64,000 nucleotides of DNA from Cupriavidus necator (GTDB lineage: Bacteria > Pseudomonadota > Gammaproteobacteria > Burkholderiales > Burkholderiaceae): the NCBI RefSeq assembly GCF_013141915.1, contig NZ_SROX01000019.1:86196-150195 (forward strand), in the 5' to 3' direction. Below the pieces are notes generated by a model. The model worked only from the letters and a program-made list of their open reading frames with translations. It was not told the origin of the DNA and made no database searches. The translations under genes were made by a program, and so were the position numbers. This document shows positions 15,767-24,259 of this stretch, in pieces (the stretch's first letter is position 1; each line of letters opens with the position of its first letter).

Positions 15767-15794
15767 GGTGTGCCCCGCCCCCACGGGGCACACC
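15767..15794 (+). terminator. Hairpin after leuA
   Basis: GGTGTGCCCCG (15767-15777) and CGGGGCACACC (15784-15794) form a perfect 11-bp stem with a 6-nt loop, 24 bp after the leuA stop. There is no T-run on the plus strand, but four T residues follow it on the minus strand. It is likely a transcript end or stabiliser. The rest of the 352-bp gap to ompW shows only probable promoter sequence. Confidence 0.55.
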
Positions 15795-16094
15795 CGGAAA
15801 GACGCCCTTGCGGACGCCCACGACATGCCTGGTGCTGATCCTGGTACCAATGCGCGCCCACGCATGGCACGTGCTCGGATCTTTCGCAAAGCGTAAGCGG
15901 CAGAATCGTGCCGCGCTACGAATCATTTCGCATGTGGTTAGAAGCGACGTCCGAAGCGGCGCCGCGCGTGGCCGCGCTGTAGCGCCCTCGCGACGCCGCG
16001 CGCACCATTTGGTTCCGCTTGTTTTGTGTCAAGGCCCCCGCCAGCCTGCTCCGCCACACTTGGCCAGGCTTCGATAACAAACCAAGCAGACCTC

Positions 16095-16736
16095 ATGAAA
16101 ACACTGTCTCTTCGCACCGCCACCTGTTCGGCCATCGCCGCCTGCGCCATGCTCGGCGCCTTCGCCACGCCCGCCGCCGCCGCGGACGACGCCCAGGGCA
16201 ACTGGATGGTGCGTCTGCGCGGCACCTACCTCGACATGGCCAACAGCGCCGATCCCGTTGGCGGCGTCGGCCCGTCCGACCGCATCACGGTCAACAACAA
16301 GTGGATCCCGGAACTCGACGTCACCTACTTCTTCACGCCGAATATCGCCGCCGAACTGGTGCTGACGGTGCCGCAGAAGCAGAACGTCTACCTCGATGGC
16401 AACAAGATCGGCACCTTCAAGCATCTGCCCCCCACGCTGCTGGTGCAGTACCACTTCATTCCCAACGGCACCTTCCGCCCGTATATCGGCGCAGGTTTGA
16501 ACTTCACCCGCATCTGGGGCGAGAACATCGCCAATAACGCGTTGCAGCTCGACAGCTGGAGCGTCGGGCCCGCACTGCAGATCGGCATGGACTACAAGCT
16601 GACCAAAAACTGGTTCCTCAACGCCGACGTCAAGAAGATCTGGCTGTCGAGCGACGTGAAGGCCGGGGACGTCAAGGTATCCAAGGTAAGCCTGGATCCG
16701 TGGCTGTTCAGCATGGGGGTGGGGTATCGGTTCTGA
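16095..16736 (+). CDS. ompW: OmpW-family outer membrane protein
   Basis: OmpW proteins are small eight-stranded beta-barrels of the outer membrane implicated in passage of hydrophobic molecules. The 213-residue precursor has a signal peptide ending ATPAAA-ADD near residue 27. It shows the family features WMVRLRGTYLDM, ELDVTYFFTPNIAAELVLT, TLLVQYHF, RPYIGAGLNFT and a C-terminal strand ending VGYRF with the terminal Phe required for barrel assembly. It is a single gene followed by a strong bidirectional terminator. The physiological substrate is unknown. Confidence 0.92.
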   Translation: MKTLSLRTATCSAIAACAMLGAFATPAAAADDAQGNWMVRLRGTYLDMANSADPVGGVGPSDRITVNNKWIPELDVTYFFTPNIAAELVLTVPQKQNVYLDGNKIGTFKHLPPTLLVQYHFIPNGTFRPYIGAGLNFTRIWGENIANNALQLDSWSVGPALQIGMDYKLTKNWFLNADVKKIWLSSDVKAGDVKVSKVSLDPWLFSMGVGYRF

Positions 16737-16752
16737 TCCTGCCACGCCATGC

Positions 16753-16787
16753 AAAAGGCCGGCGCCCGAGGGGGCGCCGGCCTTTTT
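16753..16787. terminator. Bidirectional Rho-independent terminator between ompW and amn
   Basis: GGCCGGCGCCC (16757-16767) and GGGCGCCGGCC (16772-16782) form a perfect 11-bp stem with four A residues before and TTTTT after. The arrangement works for both converging genes, ompW from the left and amn from the right. Confidence 0.9.
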
Positions 16788-16814
16788 CCTTCCGCATGCA
16801 TGCGTCAGCCGGCG

Positions 16815-18293
16815 CTACCGGAACGCCGGCTCGTCAAAGCTGCGCAGCTTGCGCGAATGCAGCTGCTCGACGCCGTGCTCGCGCAGGATGCGGATCGCCT
16901 CCAGCCCGATGGTCATATGCTGGCTGACACGCTGCCGATAGAACGCGTTGGCCATGCCGCGCAGCTTGAGTTCGCCATGCAGCGGCTTGTCGGACACGCA
17001 CAGCAGGGTGCCATACGGCACGCGCAGCCGGAAGCCATTGGCAGCCACGGCCGCGCTTTCCATGTCGATGGCAATCGCGCGCGACTGGTTGAAGCGCGCA
17101 TACAGCGACTTGGACTTCAGCTCCCAGTTGCGGTCGTCGGTCGAGACCACCGTGCCGGTGCGCATGCGCGTCTTCATCTCGTTGCCCGACAGCCCGGTCA
17201 CGCGCGCCACGGCCTCTTGCAGCGCCACCTGGATCTCGGCGATGGGCGGGACCGGCACCCATGGCGGCAGGTCGTGGTCGAGCACGTGGTCGTCGCGCAC
17301 GTAGGCGTGCGCCAGCACGTAGTCACCAAGCTGCTGCGAGCGGCGCAGGCCGCCGCAATGGCCCACCATCAGCCAGCAGTGCGGGCGCAGCACGGCGAGG
17401 TGGTCGGTCATGGTCTTGGCGTTGGACGGCCCGACGCCGATGTTGACCAGCGTCACGCCCAGCTTGTCGCCGCGCACCAGGTGGTAGGCCGGCATCTGTG
17501 GCAGCACGCGCGGGCGCGTGGCGTCGTCGGGTTCCGCCGCGCCGAGGTCCTGCACTACGTCGCCGGGCTCGACAAAGCGGGTGTAGCCGCCGCCGTCGCC
17601 ATCGCCCATCAGCGCGCGTCCCAGCGCGACAAATTCGTCGACATAGCGCTGGTAGTTGGTAAACAGCACGAAGCGCTGGAAATGCTGCGGCGCCGTACCG
17701 GTGTAGTGGTAGAGCCGCTGCAGCGCCAGGTCCACGCGCTCCGCCGGGAACAGCGACAGCGGCCAGGCTTCGCCCGGCACCGGCTCATAGGTGCCATTGG
17801 CAATGCCGTCGTCGATGCGGTTCAGTTCGGGCAGCACGAACGAGGCTTCCAGCTCGCGCGCCTGGGTGTAGCTGATATCGGTGGTGGAGGCTTCGATCAC
17901 GAACGGCAGCGGGATCGGGCGCCGGCTCAGGCCCACCACCACCGGCACGCGGTGATAGCGCATCAGCCGCTCGATCTGGTCGCGGTAGTAATCGGCCAGC
18001 AGGTCGGGGCGCGTCACCGTGGTGCCATAGACGCCGGGGTACGCCACCGTGCCCCATGACGGCCGGCTGTCGGTGACCATGGTCTCGATGTTGACCGAGA
18101 TGCCCAGGTACGGATAGCACGCATGCGCGGCCGAGGGCAGGGGCTTGCCGCCGGCGAAGGCGTCGAAGCGCGCACGCACGGCGCCGACCGATGCCTCGTA
18201 GATGTCGCGGATGCGGGCGAGCGCCGCATCCGCGTCGGTGAACTCGGCAAGCTGGTCGGCCGGATGCGCGGAGGAGAAGACGGGGGCGTTCAT
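16815..18293 (-). CDS. amn: AMP nucleosidase
   Basis: AMP nucleosidase hydrolyses AMP to adenine and ribose 5-phosphate and takes part in purine salvage. The 492-residue protein has the family N-terminal domain (AHACYPYLGISVNIETMVTDSR, GVYGTTVTRPDLL) and a C-terminal nucleoside-phosphorylase-like domain (VNIGVGPSNAKTMTDHLA, LMVGHCGGLRRSQQLGDYVLAHAYVRDD, AIDMESAAVAANGFR). The start at 18293 gives MNAPVFSS; an ATG three codons upstream is an alternative. The gene is divergent from a GNAT acetyltransferase and convergent with ompW. Confidence 0.93.
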   Translation of the reverse strand: MNAPVFSSAHPADQLAEFTDADAALARIRDIYEASVGAVRARFDAFAGGKPLPSAAHACYPYLGISVNIETMVTDSRPSWGTVAYPGVYGTTVTRPDLLADYYRDQIERLMRYHRVPVVVGLSRRPIPLPFVIEASTTDISYTQARELEASFVLPELNRIDDGIANGTYEPVPGEAWPLSLFPAERVDLALQRLYHYTGTAPQHFQRFVLFTNYQRYVDEFVALGRALMGDGDGGGYTRFVEPGDVVQDLGAAEPDDATRPRVLPQMPAYHLVRGDKLGVTLVNIGVGPSNAKTMTDHLAVLRPHCWLMVGHCGGLRRSQQLGDYVLAHAYVRDDHVLDHDLPPWVPVPPIAEIQVALQEAVARVTGLSGNEMKTRMRTGTVVSTDDRNWELKSKSLYARFNQSRAIAIDMESAAVAANGFRLRVPYGTLLCVSDKPLHGELKLRGMANAFYRQRVSQHMTIGLEAIRILREHGVEQLHSRKLRSFDEPAFR

Positions 18294-18489
18294 GGAGGCC
18301 ATGATACCGCGCCGGCGCGTCGCCGTGAGCGACGCCCCGCCGTGCCAGACGCCAAATTGACGCGCCCGCGCACGCTCGCTACACTCCGCCAATTGCGCAG
18401 CACGGCTCGCCGTGCCGTTCTCGACTCGCGGCGCCCCTGGTGGCAAGGGGCGGCGAGGGGCCGTACACGTTTTGCTGGGAGAGCCGCCA

Positions 18490-18879
18490 ATGGAAATCCG
18501 TAACTTGTTGCCCGATGACCTCGAGGCAGCCAGGCAACTACTGATCGCCAATGGCTGGGCTCACCGGGTCGGCGGTCCCGAAAAATTCGCGCGGCTGGTC
18601 GCCAATTCGCAGCGCGTCGCCGTGGCGGTTGAAAAAGGCGAGGTGGTCGGCTTCGCCCGCGCGCTGTGCGACGACGTCTGCGACGGCTTCCTGTCGATGG
18701 TGGTGGTCGCACCCGGCCACCGCCGGCACGGCATCGGCCGCGCCCTGGTGCGGCATATCGTCGGCAGCGACCCCGATATCAACTGGATGCTGCGCGCGGC
18801 ACGCTCTTCCGAAGCGGCCTTCTTCGGCCAGCTCGGCTTTACGCCCTCGATGGTCGCGATGGAGCGGCGCCGGCCCTGA
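18490..18879 (+). CDS. GNAT-family N-acetyltransferase
   Basis: The 129-residue product has the GNAT fold, with the acetyl-CoA loop seen as VVVAPGHRRHGIGRALVRHIV (motif A, pattern RxxGxG/A) near residues 76-96 and a C-terminal FFGQLGF strand. A GGGAGA ribosome site precedes the ATG. It is a single gene divergent from amn with a 196-bp spacer. GNAT enzymes acetylate small amines, antibiotics or protein N-termini, and the acceptor cannot be told from sequence. Confidence 0.85.
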   Translation: MEIRNLLPDDLEAARQLLIANGWAHRVGGPEKFARLVANSQRVAVAVEKGEVVGFARALCDDVCDGFLSMVVVAPGHRRHGIGRALVRHIVGSDPDINWMLRAARSSEAAFFGQLGFTPSMVAMERRRP

Positions 18880-18884
18880 GCCGC

Positions 18885-19205
18885 CCATCCCCCTTCGTAG
18901 TTCAGCGTGCGCCCGGGCGCAAAGCGGTCGGCGCTGGCCAGCGGCCCCACCACCACCGGTTCGAATCCCGCAGCGCGCACCAGTTGCGCGGCCACCTGCA
19001 GCGCGGCCGGATCATCGCCCGCGCTCGGCACCGCCACCGGAACGCAATGGCCTCGGCCACGGTGCCGGCGCGCGCCAGCGTACCCAGTTCTTCGACCAGC
19101 GGCTTGAGCGTCTCGGGGCGGCGCGACGAGAACAAGACCGGATGCCCGGCCTTGACCCACAAGCCGCCGACGGCGCCGCCGATGCGGCCCGTCCAGGCGA
19201 AAAGG
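18885..19205 (-). pseudogene. Remnant of a F420-type NADP-dependent oxidoreductase
   Basis: Minus-strand fragments in two frames match different parts of the NADP oxidoreductase/coenzyme F420-dependent family. One frame reads GGLWVKAGHPVLFSSRRPE...LVEELGTLARAGTVAEAI. After a frame change, another reads PVAVPSAGDDPAALQVAAQL followed by RAAGFEPVVVGPLASADRF. The central part of the usual roughly 200-residue protein (about 70 residues) is missing, the Rossmann start is damaged, and the frame shifts. It abuts the stop of the metallo-hydrolase gene. It is therefore a decayed gene rather than a functional one. Confidence 0.7.
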
Positions 19206-19217
19206 CGGCGCCCCTTG

Positions 19218-20267
19218 CTAGCGGTCGCCGCGGATCGGGCCATACTCGGCCGGCACCCATGCATAGCCGGCGCTCTCGCGGCGCACATGGCCCAGGCCCG
19301 GGAACGGCATATGCGCGCCACCCACCCACAGCCGGCCCCGGGCCGCCTGCTCCAGCAAGCGCTTGCGCGTGATGACGGCCTGGTGGCTGTCGACGTCGAA
19401 TTCGATTGCCACTTGCGGCCGCCGCAGTTGCAGCGCGTGGTTGTGCACGATGTCGCCCCACAGCAGCAGGCTGTCGTTGCCCGAGGTGAACAGGTAGCCG
19501 CTGTGGCCCGGGGTATGCCCGTTGGCCGGCACTACGCGCATCCCGGGAATGGGCTCGCCGCCGGCGCCGCCGTTGAAGGTGCGCAAACGCTGCGCCGCCT
19601 GGTACGGCGCCACCGCGGCACGCGCCATGGCGAACAGGCCCTGCGCATCCTTCGGCGCAGCGGCGGCGTTGGCGTCGCTCAGCCAGTAATCGAGGTCGGC
19701 CTTGTCCACATACACCGTCGCGTTCGGGAACGCGGCCTTGCCGTCGGCGGCCAGGCCGCAGGCATGGTCGCCATGCAGGTGCGTGAGCAGCACGGTGTCG
19801 ACCTGTTCGGGCGCATAGCCCGCAGCGCGCAGGTTCTCGCCGATGCGTCCCAGCGTCGGCCCGAAACAGGCCGCCGCGCCGGTGTCGACCAGCACCAGGT
19901 GGCTGCCGGTATGGATCAGGTAAGCATTGACGGCGGTCTGCATGCCCGGCGTCGAGGCCACGAACATGCGCGCCAGCAAGCTCTGTACTTCACGGGCACT
20001 GGTGTACTTGAAGATATTCGGATCCAGATCGATGTAGCCGTCATAGAGCGCGGTGACTTCGAGCTGGCCGACCATCATGCGGTAGTAGCCCGGCACCTGG
20101 GTCTTCTGCTGTGCCGGCGGCGTGGCGGTCTGCGCGCCGGCCACGCCGACGGCCAGCACGGCGCTGCCCATGGCGATGGCGAGGACGGCACGCGATACGG
20201 CCCGGCGCAGCGTCGGGCGCTGGCGTCGGCTGGAGGTGGCATGGCGCACCACGGACTGCAGCTTCAT
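19218..20267 (-). CDS. Exported metallo-beta-lactamase-fold hydrolase
   Basis: The 349-residue protein has a long basic N-terminus followed by a hydrophobic segment (about residues 27-45, ending VAGAQ) that looks like a signal peptide. The zinc-binding motifs of the metallo-beta-lactamase superfamily are all present: HLHGDH (His163, His165, Asp167, His168), NGHTPGHSGYL, GDIVH and a late GGAHMPFPG. The family includes lactonases and other hydrolases such as AHL lactonase-like enzymes. The fold and metal site are clear; the substrate is unknown. It is followed by the oxidoreductase remnant. Confidence 0.87.
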   Translation of the reverse strand: MKLQSVVRHATSSRRQRPTLRRAVSRAVLAIAMGSAVLAVGVAGAQTATPPAQQKTQVPGYYRMMVGQLEVTALYDGYIDLDPNIFKYTSAREVQSLLARMFVASTPGMQTAVNAYLIHTGSHLVLVDTGAAACFGPTLGRIGENLRAAGYAPEQVDTVLLTHLHGDHACGLAADGKAAFPNATVYVDKADLDYWLSDANAAAAPKDAQGLFAMARAAVAPYQAAQRLRTFNGGAGGEPIPGMRVVPANGHTPGHSGYLFTSGNDSLLLWGDIVHNHALQLRRPQVAIEFDVDSHQAVITRKRLLEQAARGRLWVGGAHMPFPGLGHVRRESAGYAWVPAEYGPIRGDR

Positions 20268-20378
20268 ATCCTGATCCTGTTCTGGTTGGTGTTGTCGAGG
20301 AGCAGGCCGGCGCCGACGGCGCGCGCGGCCAGCACATATCTTAGCCGCGCCTTGCCGGACAAGGGCGCAAGGGTCAAA

Positions 20379-20397
20379 GCGTACCTACTTCTGCGTA
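20379..20397 (-). repeat. Dispersed 19-bp repeat, copy 4 (minus orientation)
   Basis: On the minus strand this reads TACGCAGAAGTAGGTACGC, matching YACGCAGAANNNGGTACGC. It is adjacent to the terminator at 20399-20424 in the spacer between the metallo-hydrolase promoter side and the Bug gene end. Confidence 0.6.
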
Positions 20398-20398
20398 A

Positions 20399-20424
20399 AA
20401 AACGGGGCCACGTGGCCCCGTTTT
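20399..20424 (-). terminator. Rho-independent terminator of the Bug/AtuA operon
   Basis: AAAACGGGGCCAC and GTGGCCCCGTTTT are perfect complements, and on the minus strand the stem is followed by six T residues in total. It lies 31 bp past the stop of the Bug gene (20455), so it ends the leftward operon. Confidence 0.85.
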
Positions 20425-20454
20425 CCATGCGTGGGAGCTTGCGCCGCTCCGCAT

Positions 20455-21420
20455 TCACTCTGGCTGGATATTCGCCGCCTTGATGATGCGGCCCCACTTG
20501 CCGGACTCCTGCGACTGGAACTTCGCCAGTTCCGCGGGCGTGCTGGTGAAGACCTCGGTGCCGGTCGACTTGTAGAAGCCGGCGGCGGTCTCGCTGCGCG
20601 CGGCCTTGACCATCAGCGCATTGAGCCGCGCCACCACCGGCTGCGGCGTACCCGCGGGTGCGTAGGCGGCGAACCAGTAGCTCATCTCGTAGCCCTTGAC
20701 GCCGGCTTCATCGATGGTCGGCACTTCCGGCGCCAGCGGCGAGCGCGCCTTGCCCGACACGCCCAGCGCGCGCAGCTTGCCGCTCTTGACCTGCGGCAGG
20801 CCGGTGGCGGTGTCGGTGATCATCATCTGGATCTGGTTGCCGAGCAGGTCGGTGATGGCCAGCGGGTTGCTCTTGTACGGCACGTGCAGCAGCTGCACCT
20901 GTGCCATCTGCTGGAACAGCTCGCCGGCGATGCGCGATGACGAACTGCCGCTGCCGAAGCTGAGCTTGCCGGGCTGTTGCCGCGCCAGCGCGATGAATTC
21001 GCCCACGGTCTTGGCCGGCACCTGCGGATTCACCACCATGATCTGGCCGCCGCGTCCCAGCGCAGTGATCGGCGCATAGTCCTTGACCGGGTCGTAGGGC
21101 AGCTTCTTGTACAGGTGCTCGTTGGCCGCATGCGTGGTGTTGGTGCTGATCAGCACGGTGTAGCCGTCCGGTGCCGCCTTGGCGACGTCGGACGCGGCGA
21201 TGAAGCCGTTGGCCCCGGGCTTGTTGTCGACCACCACGGTGACCTTGCTGTCCACGGTGATGGCCTGGCCGATGGCGCGTGCCAGCTGGTCGGTGGCACT
21301 GCCCGCGGCGAACGGCACCACGAAGCGGATCGGCTTGTCCGGGAACTCGGCCCAGGCCTGCCCCGCGGGCAGGACCAGGGCGAACGCTACCGCGGCCAGT
21401 GGCTTGAGAAACGGGTTCAT
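20455..21420 (-). CDS. Bug/TctC-family periplasmic solute-binding protein
   Basis: This 321-residue Bug protein has a signal peptide ending LPAGQAWA-E near residue 25. The conserved blocks are FPDKPIRFVVPFAAGSATDQ, VVDNKPGANGFIAASDVAKA, DGYTVLISTNTTHAANEHLYKKLPYDP and KLSFGSGSSSSRIAGELF. The start at 21420 follows AGGAGA. It is the third gene of a minus-strand operon after the two AtuA-like genes, so it probably binds the carboxylic acid handled by them. The ligand is unknown. Confidence 0.92.
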   Translation of the reverse strand: MNPFLKPLAAVAFALVLPAGQAWAEFPDKPIRFVVPFAAGSATDQLARAIGQAITVDSKVTVVVDNKPGANGFIAASDVAKAAPDGYTVLISTNTTHAANEHLYKKLPYDPVKDYAPITALGRGGQIMVVNPQVPAKTVGEFIALARQQPGKLSFGSGSSSSRIAGELFQQMAQVQLLHVPYKSNPLAITDLLGNQIQMMITDTATGLPQVKSGKLRALGVSGKARSPLAPEVPTIDEAGVKGYEMSYWFAAYAPAGTPQPVVARLNALMVKAARSETAAGFYKSTGTEVFTSTPAELAKFQSQESGKWGRIIKAANIQPE

Positions 21421-21460
21421 GGAGTCTCCTGTTGAAATCGTTGTCGGTGGAAGCAATGGA

Positions 21461-21811
21461 TCAGTTGGCGTGGTCGGCCGCCGCGAGCCGCGGCGGCAGC
21501 GGGATCTCGAGCTGCAGCAGGCGGAACGACAGCGCCTTGCCATGGGTGTCGAGGTTGAGCGCATCGTTGACGCCGCCATCGAGCACGCCGTCGAGGACGA
21601 AGTTCATCGCATGCAGCGAGGGCACCAGGTAGCGCGTGACCGCCCCGGGCCGGCGCTCGCGAAACAGGGCGCGTACCGCGTCTTCGGTCACGTGCGCCAC
21701 CAGGTGGTCGAAGTCGCGCGCGTCATAGGCAATCACGCTGATGTTGGAACGGTCGCCCTTGTCGCCGGTGCGGCCATGGGCGAACTGGTAGAGCGACGCG
21801 GTGGCGGTCAT
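21461..21811 (-). CDS. AtuA C-terminal ferredoxin-fold-like domain protein
   Basis: The 116-residue protein matches the small domain found at the C-terminus of some AtuA proteins or encoded separately beside them: YQFAHGRTGDKGDRSNISVIAYD, then RYLVPSLHAMNFVLDGVLDGGVN. The start at 21811 follows GAGGAG by 8 nt. It lies 12 bp downstream of the larger AtuA-like gene and is followed by a Bug gene. It probably works as a complex with the larger partner in breakdown of a branched or terpenoid acid, but the family function is poorly defined. Confidence 0.82.
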   Translation of the reverse strand: MTATASLYQFAHGRTGDKGDRSNISVIAYDARDFDHLVAHVTEDAVRALFRERRPGAVTRYLVPSLHAMNFVLDGVLDGGVNDALNLDTHGKALSFRLLQLEIPLPPRLAAADHAN

Positions 21812-21823
21812 GGGCAAGACTCC

Positions 21824-23185
21824 TCAGGCGATGAAGGTATGGGTGGCGGTGACGGCCTCGCGCGGCACCAGGCACGATACCGCGTTCAGCCGCGCGCGCT
21901 GGGCGGTGCGCACGCCGCCGCCGCCGGCCGGGCCGCAGGTATAGAGCGCATTGACCTCGCGCTGCAGCGCCTGCGCCACGGCCACGTCGTCATGCGCCAG
22001 CGCGGCGCGCAAACGCACGTCCTGCGCCTGTGCCTCGTACGGCTGAGGCTGCGCTAGCATGGCACCGCCGTCGTCGGCCAGCACACTGAGCACGCCGATC
22101 AGGTCAAAGCGAAGCGGCACCTCGTGGCCCAGCAGCTGCATGCGCCGGCGTAGGATGTCGGCGGCCAGCCGCGCGCGCGCCGCGGCGTTGGGTCCCGCGT
22201 AAGAGATCTCGCCCTCGGCCAGCCAGCCGCCGTGGCTGAACACATTGGCCTTGAGCTGCGCCGGGCGCGGGTGGCCGCGCACATGGCGCACGCCGACGCG
22301 GTCCGGGCCCAGCTGCGCCACGGTGACGGCGCCGATGTCGGCGACCACGTCGGGCGTCAGATACGCGCACGGGTCGTGGACCTCGTACAGCAACTGCTCC
22401 TTGACTGTGCGCAGGTCCACGCAACCGCCGGTTTGGGCGGCCTTGAAGATCTCGATGGCGCCGTCGTCAGCGAGTTGCGCGATGGGGAAGCCCAGCGCGT
22501 GCACGTCGGGGACGTCTTTCCTGCCGGGATCGGCAAAGTAGCCGCCGGTGACCTGCGCCCCGCATTCCAGCAGATGACCGGCCATGGTGGCGGCCGCAAG
22601 CCGGTCCCAGTCGTCCCAGGACCAGCCGAAGTGCGCCATCGCCGGCCCCACCGCCAGCGCCGGATCGGCCACGCGTCCGCACACAACCACCTGCGCACCG
22701 GCCGTGAGCGCGTCGGCAATGCCTTGCGCGCCGATATAGGCGTTGGCGCAGACGAAGCGTTCAGCGTCGAAGGCATCGCCAAGAATGCCGTGCAGGCGCG
22801 CGCGCCCCGCATCGTCGGAAAGGTCATCGCCCTCCACCACCGCCACGCGCGGCACGGGCAACCCCAGTTCGTGGGCCAGTTGCAGCACGCGCCGCGCCGC
22901 GGCGCGCGGATTGGCGGCGCCGAAATTGCCGACGATGGGAATGCGGTGTTGCAGGCACAGGCCCAGCACCGGCGCCAGCAGCGCATCCAGCAGCGGCTCG
23001 TAGCCGTGCGCGGGATCGTTGCGCCGCGCCAGCTGCGCCAGCGCCAGGGTGCGCTCGGCCAGGGTCTCGAAGATCAGCGCGGCCGGCTGCGCCGCGGCGA
23101 TCAGCGTGCGCACCACCGGCAGCGCGGCGTCGGTGCGGTCGCCGGAGAAGCCGGCGCCGGAGCCGATCAGCAAGGGAGCAGTCAT
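21824..23185 (-). CDS. AtuA-like protein (DUF1446, acyclic terpene utilization family)
   Basis: The 453-residue protein belongs to the AtuA/DUF1446 family. It begins LLIGSGAGFSGDRTDAALP and contains IVGNFGAANPRAAARR, VCANAYIGAQGIADAL, VVCGRVADPALAVGPAMAHF, the GYFADPGRKDVPD segment and a GGCVDLRTVKEQLLYEVHDP block, all typical. Pseudomonas AtuA is encoded in the citronellol/geraniol catabolic cluster, but many homologues sit beside Bug proteins in other pathways. It heads a three-gene operon (AtuA-like, its small partner, Bug), divergent from a LysR regulator. The reaction is unknown. Confidence 0.85.
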   Translation of the reverse strand: MTAPLLIGSGAGFSGDRTDAALPVVRTLIAAAQPAALIFETLAERTLALAQLARRNDPAHGYEPLLDALLAPVLGLCLQHRIPIVGNFGAANPRAAARRVLQLAHELGLPVPRVAVVEGDDLSDDAGRARLHGILGDAFDAERFVCANAYIGAQGIADALTAGAQVVVCGRVADPALAVGPAMAHFGWSWDDWDRLAAATMAGHLLECGAQVTGGYFADPGRKDVPDVHALGFPIAQLADDGAIEIFKAAQTGGCVDLRTVKEQLLYEVHDPCAYLTPDVVADIGAVTVAQLGPDRVGVRHVRGHPRPAQLKANVFSHGGWLAEGEISYAGPNAAARARLAADILRRRMQLLGHEVPLRFDLIGVLSVLADDGGAMLAQPQPYEAQAQDVRLRAALAHDDVAVAQALQREVNALYTCGPAGGGGVRTAQRARLNAVSCLVPREAVTATHTFIA

Positions 23186-23252
23186 GGTCGGGAAGCAGTC
23201 GTTGGGCAGGGTCGATCCCATTCTAGGGCGCCCGCGCCCAGCCAAAAAATGG

Positions 23253-23267
23253 ATTATTTGGATTAAT
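23253..23267. promoter_or_regulatory. Candidate LysR binding site (T-N11-A type)
   Basis: ATTATTTGGATTAAT fits the LysR-box form ATTA-N7-TAAT. It sits in the 114-bp spacer between the divergent AtuA-like and LysR genes. A second palindrome, GGATATATCC, lies at 23281-23290. The region is AT-rich against a GC-rich background. Confidence 0.5.
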
Positions 23268-23299
23268 CTATCGACTTGCTGGATATATCCATCGGGCCC

Positions 23300-24205
23300 A
23301 TGAACCTGTCGGTCAAGCACCTGCGCGCCTTCGTGGCGCTGGCCACCTATCGCAATTTCACCCGTGCGGCGCGCGCCTGCCACCTGTCGCAGTCGGCCTT
23401 CAGCGCGCTGGTGCAGACGCTGGAAGAGCAGGCCGGCAGCCGGCTGTTCGAACGCACCACGCGGCACGTGGAGCTGAGCAGCGACGGCGTGCGCTTCGAG
23501 CAGACCGCGCGCCGGCTGCTGGCGGACTTCGAGACCGCCTTCGAAGACCTGCGCGCGCATGCCGAGCGGCGCAAGGGCCGAGTTTCGATCGCGGCGCTGC
23601 CTTCGCTCGCCGGCGGCGACCTGCCGCCGCTGCTGGCGCAGTTTCGCGCGCGCTATCCGGGCATCGTGCTGGAATTGTTCGACCAGCTTGCCGATGGCTG
23701 CATCGAACTGGTCCGGCAGGGCCGCGCCGACTTTGCGCTGGCGCCCGCGCCGGCCCAGGACGACGACCTGCGCGTCGAGGCGCTGGTGCGCGACACCTTC
23801 CACCTGGTGTGTCCGGCGGATCATGCGCTGGCGCGCAAGCGGCGCATCACGCCGGAGATGCTGGCCGGCCTGCCGTTCATCCAGCTGTCGCGCACCACCA
23901 GCGTGCGCCAGCACCTGGACGCCGCGCTGCATCCGTTGCGCCTGGCCAGCGTGATGGAGGTAGAGCACCTCGCGACGGTCGCGGCGCTGGTGCAGGCGGG
24001 GCTTGGCATCAGCGCGGTGCCGTCGCTGGCGCTGTTCCAGTTCCGGCGCGAAGGGCTGGCGATCCGGCCGCTGCAGTTGCCGTCGCTGGTACGCGATATC
24101 TGCCTGGTGCGGCTGAAGGACCGCGGCGATTCAGCCGCGGCAGCCGCGATGATCGAAGCCTTGCAGGCGTTCTACCGCGGTGGCAAGGTCCCCGCGCGGC
24201 GCTGA
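23300..24205 (+). CDS. LysR-family transcriptional regulator
   Basis: The 301-residue product has the LysR helix-turn-helix (LRAFVALATYRNFTRAARACHLSQSAFSALVQTLEE) and the effector-binding domain (ISAVPSLALFQF near the end). The ATG at 23300 starts at MNLSVKHLRAF. It is divergent from the AtuA-like/Bug operon and probably controls it, with a candidate LysR box in the shared spacer. The inducer is unknown. Its 3' end is followed by a copy of the 19-bp repeat. Confidence 0.92.
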   Translation: MNLSVKHLRAFVALATYRNFTRAARACHLSQSAFSALVQTLEEQAGSRLFERTTRHVELSSDGVRFEQTARRLLADFETAFEDLRAHAERRKGRVSIAALPSLAGGDLPPLLAQFRARYPGIVLELFDQLADGCIELVRQGRADFALAPAPAQDDDLRVEALVRDTFHLVCPADHALARKRRITPEMLAGLPFIQLSRTTSVRQHLDAALHPLRLASVMEVEHLATVAALVQAGLGISAVPSLALFQFRREGLAIRPLQLPSLVRDICLVRLKDRGDSAAAAAMIEALQAFYRGGKVPARR

Positions 24206-24222
24206 ACCGCGGGCCGGAGCCG

Positions 24223-24241
24223 CACGCAGAATTGGGTACGC
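24223..24241 (+). repeat. Dispersed 19-bp repeat, copy 5
   Basis: CACGCAGAATTGGGTACGC lies in the 54-bp spacer between the convergent LysR and SDR genes. It is identical to copy 3. Confidence 0.7.
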
Positions 24242-24259
24242 TCTGGCGTAAGCCGCGCG

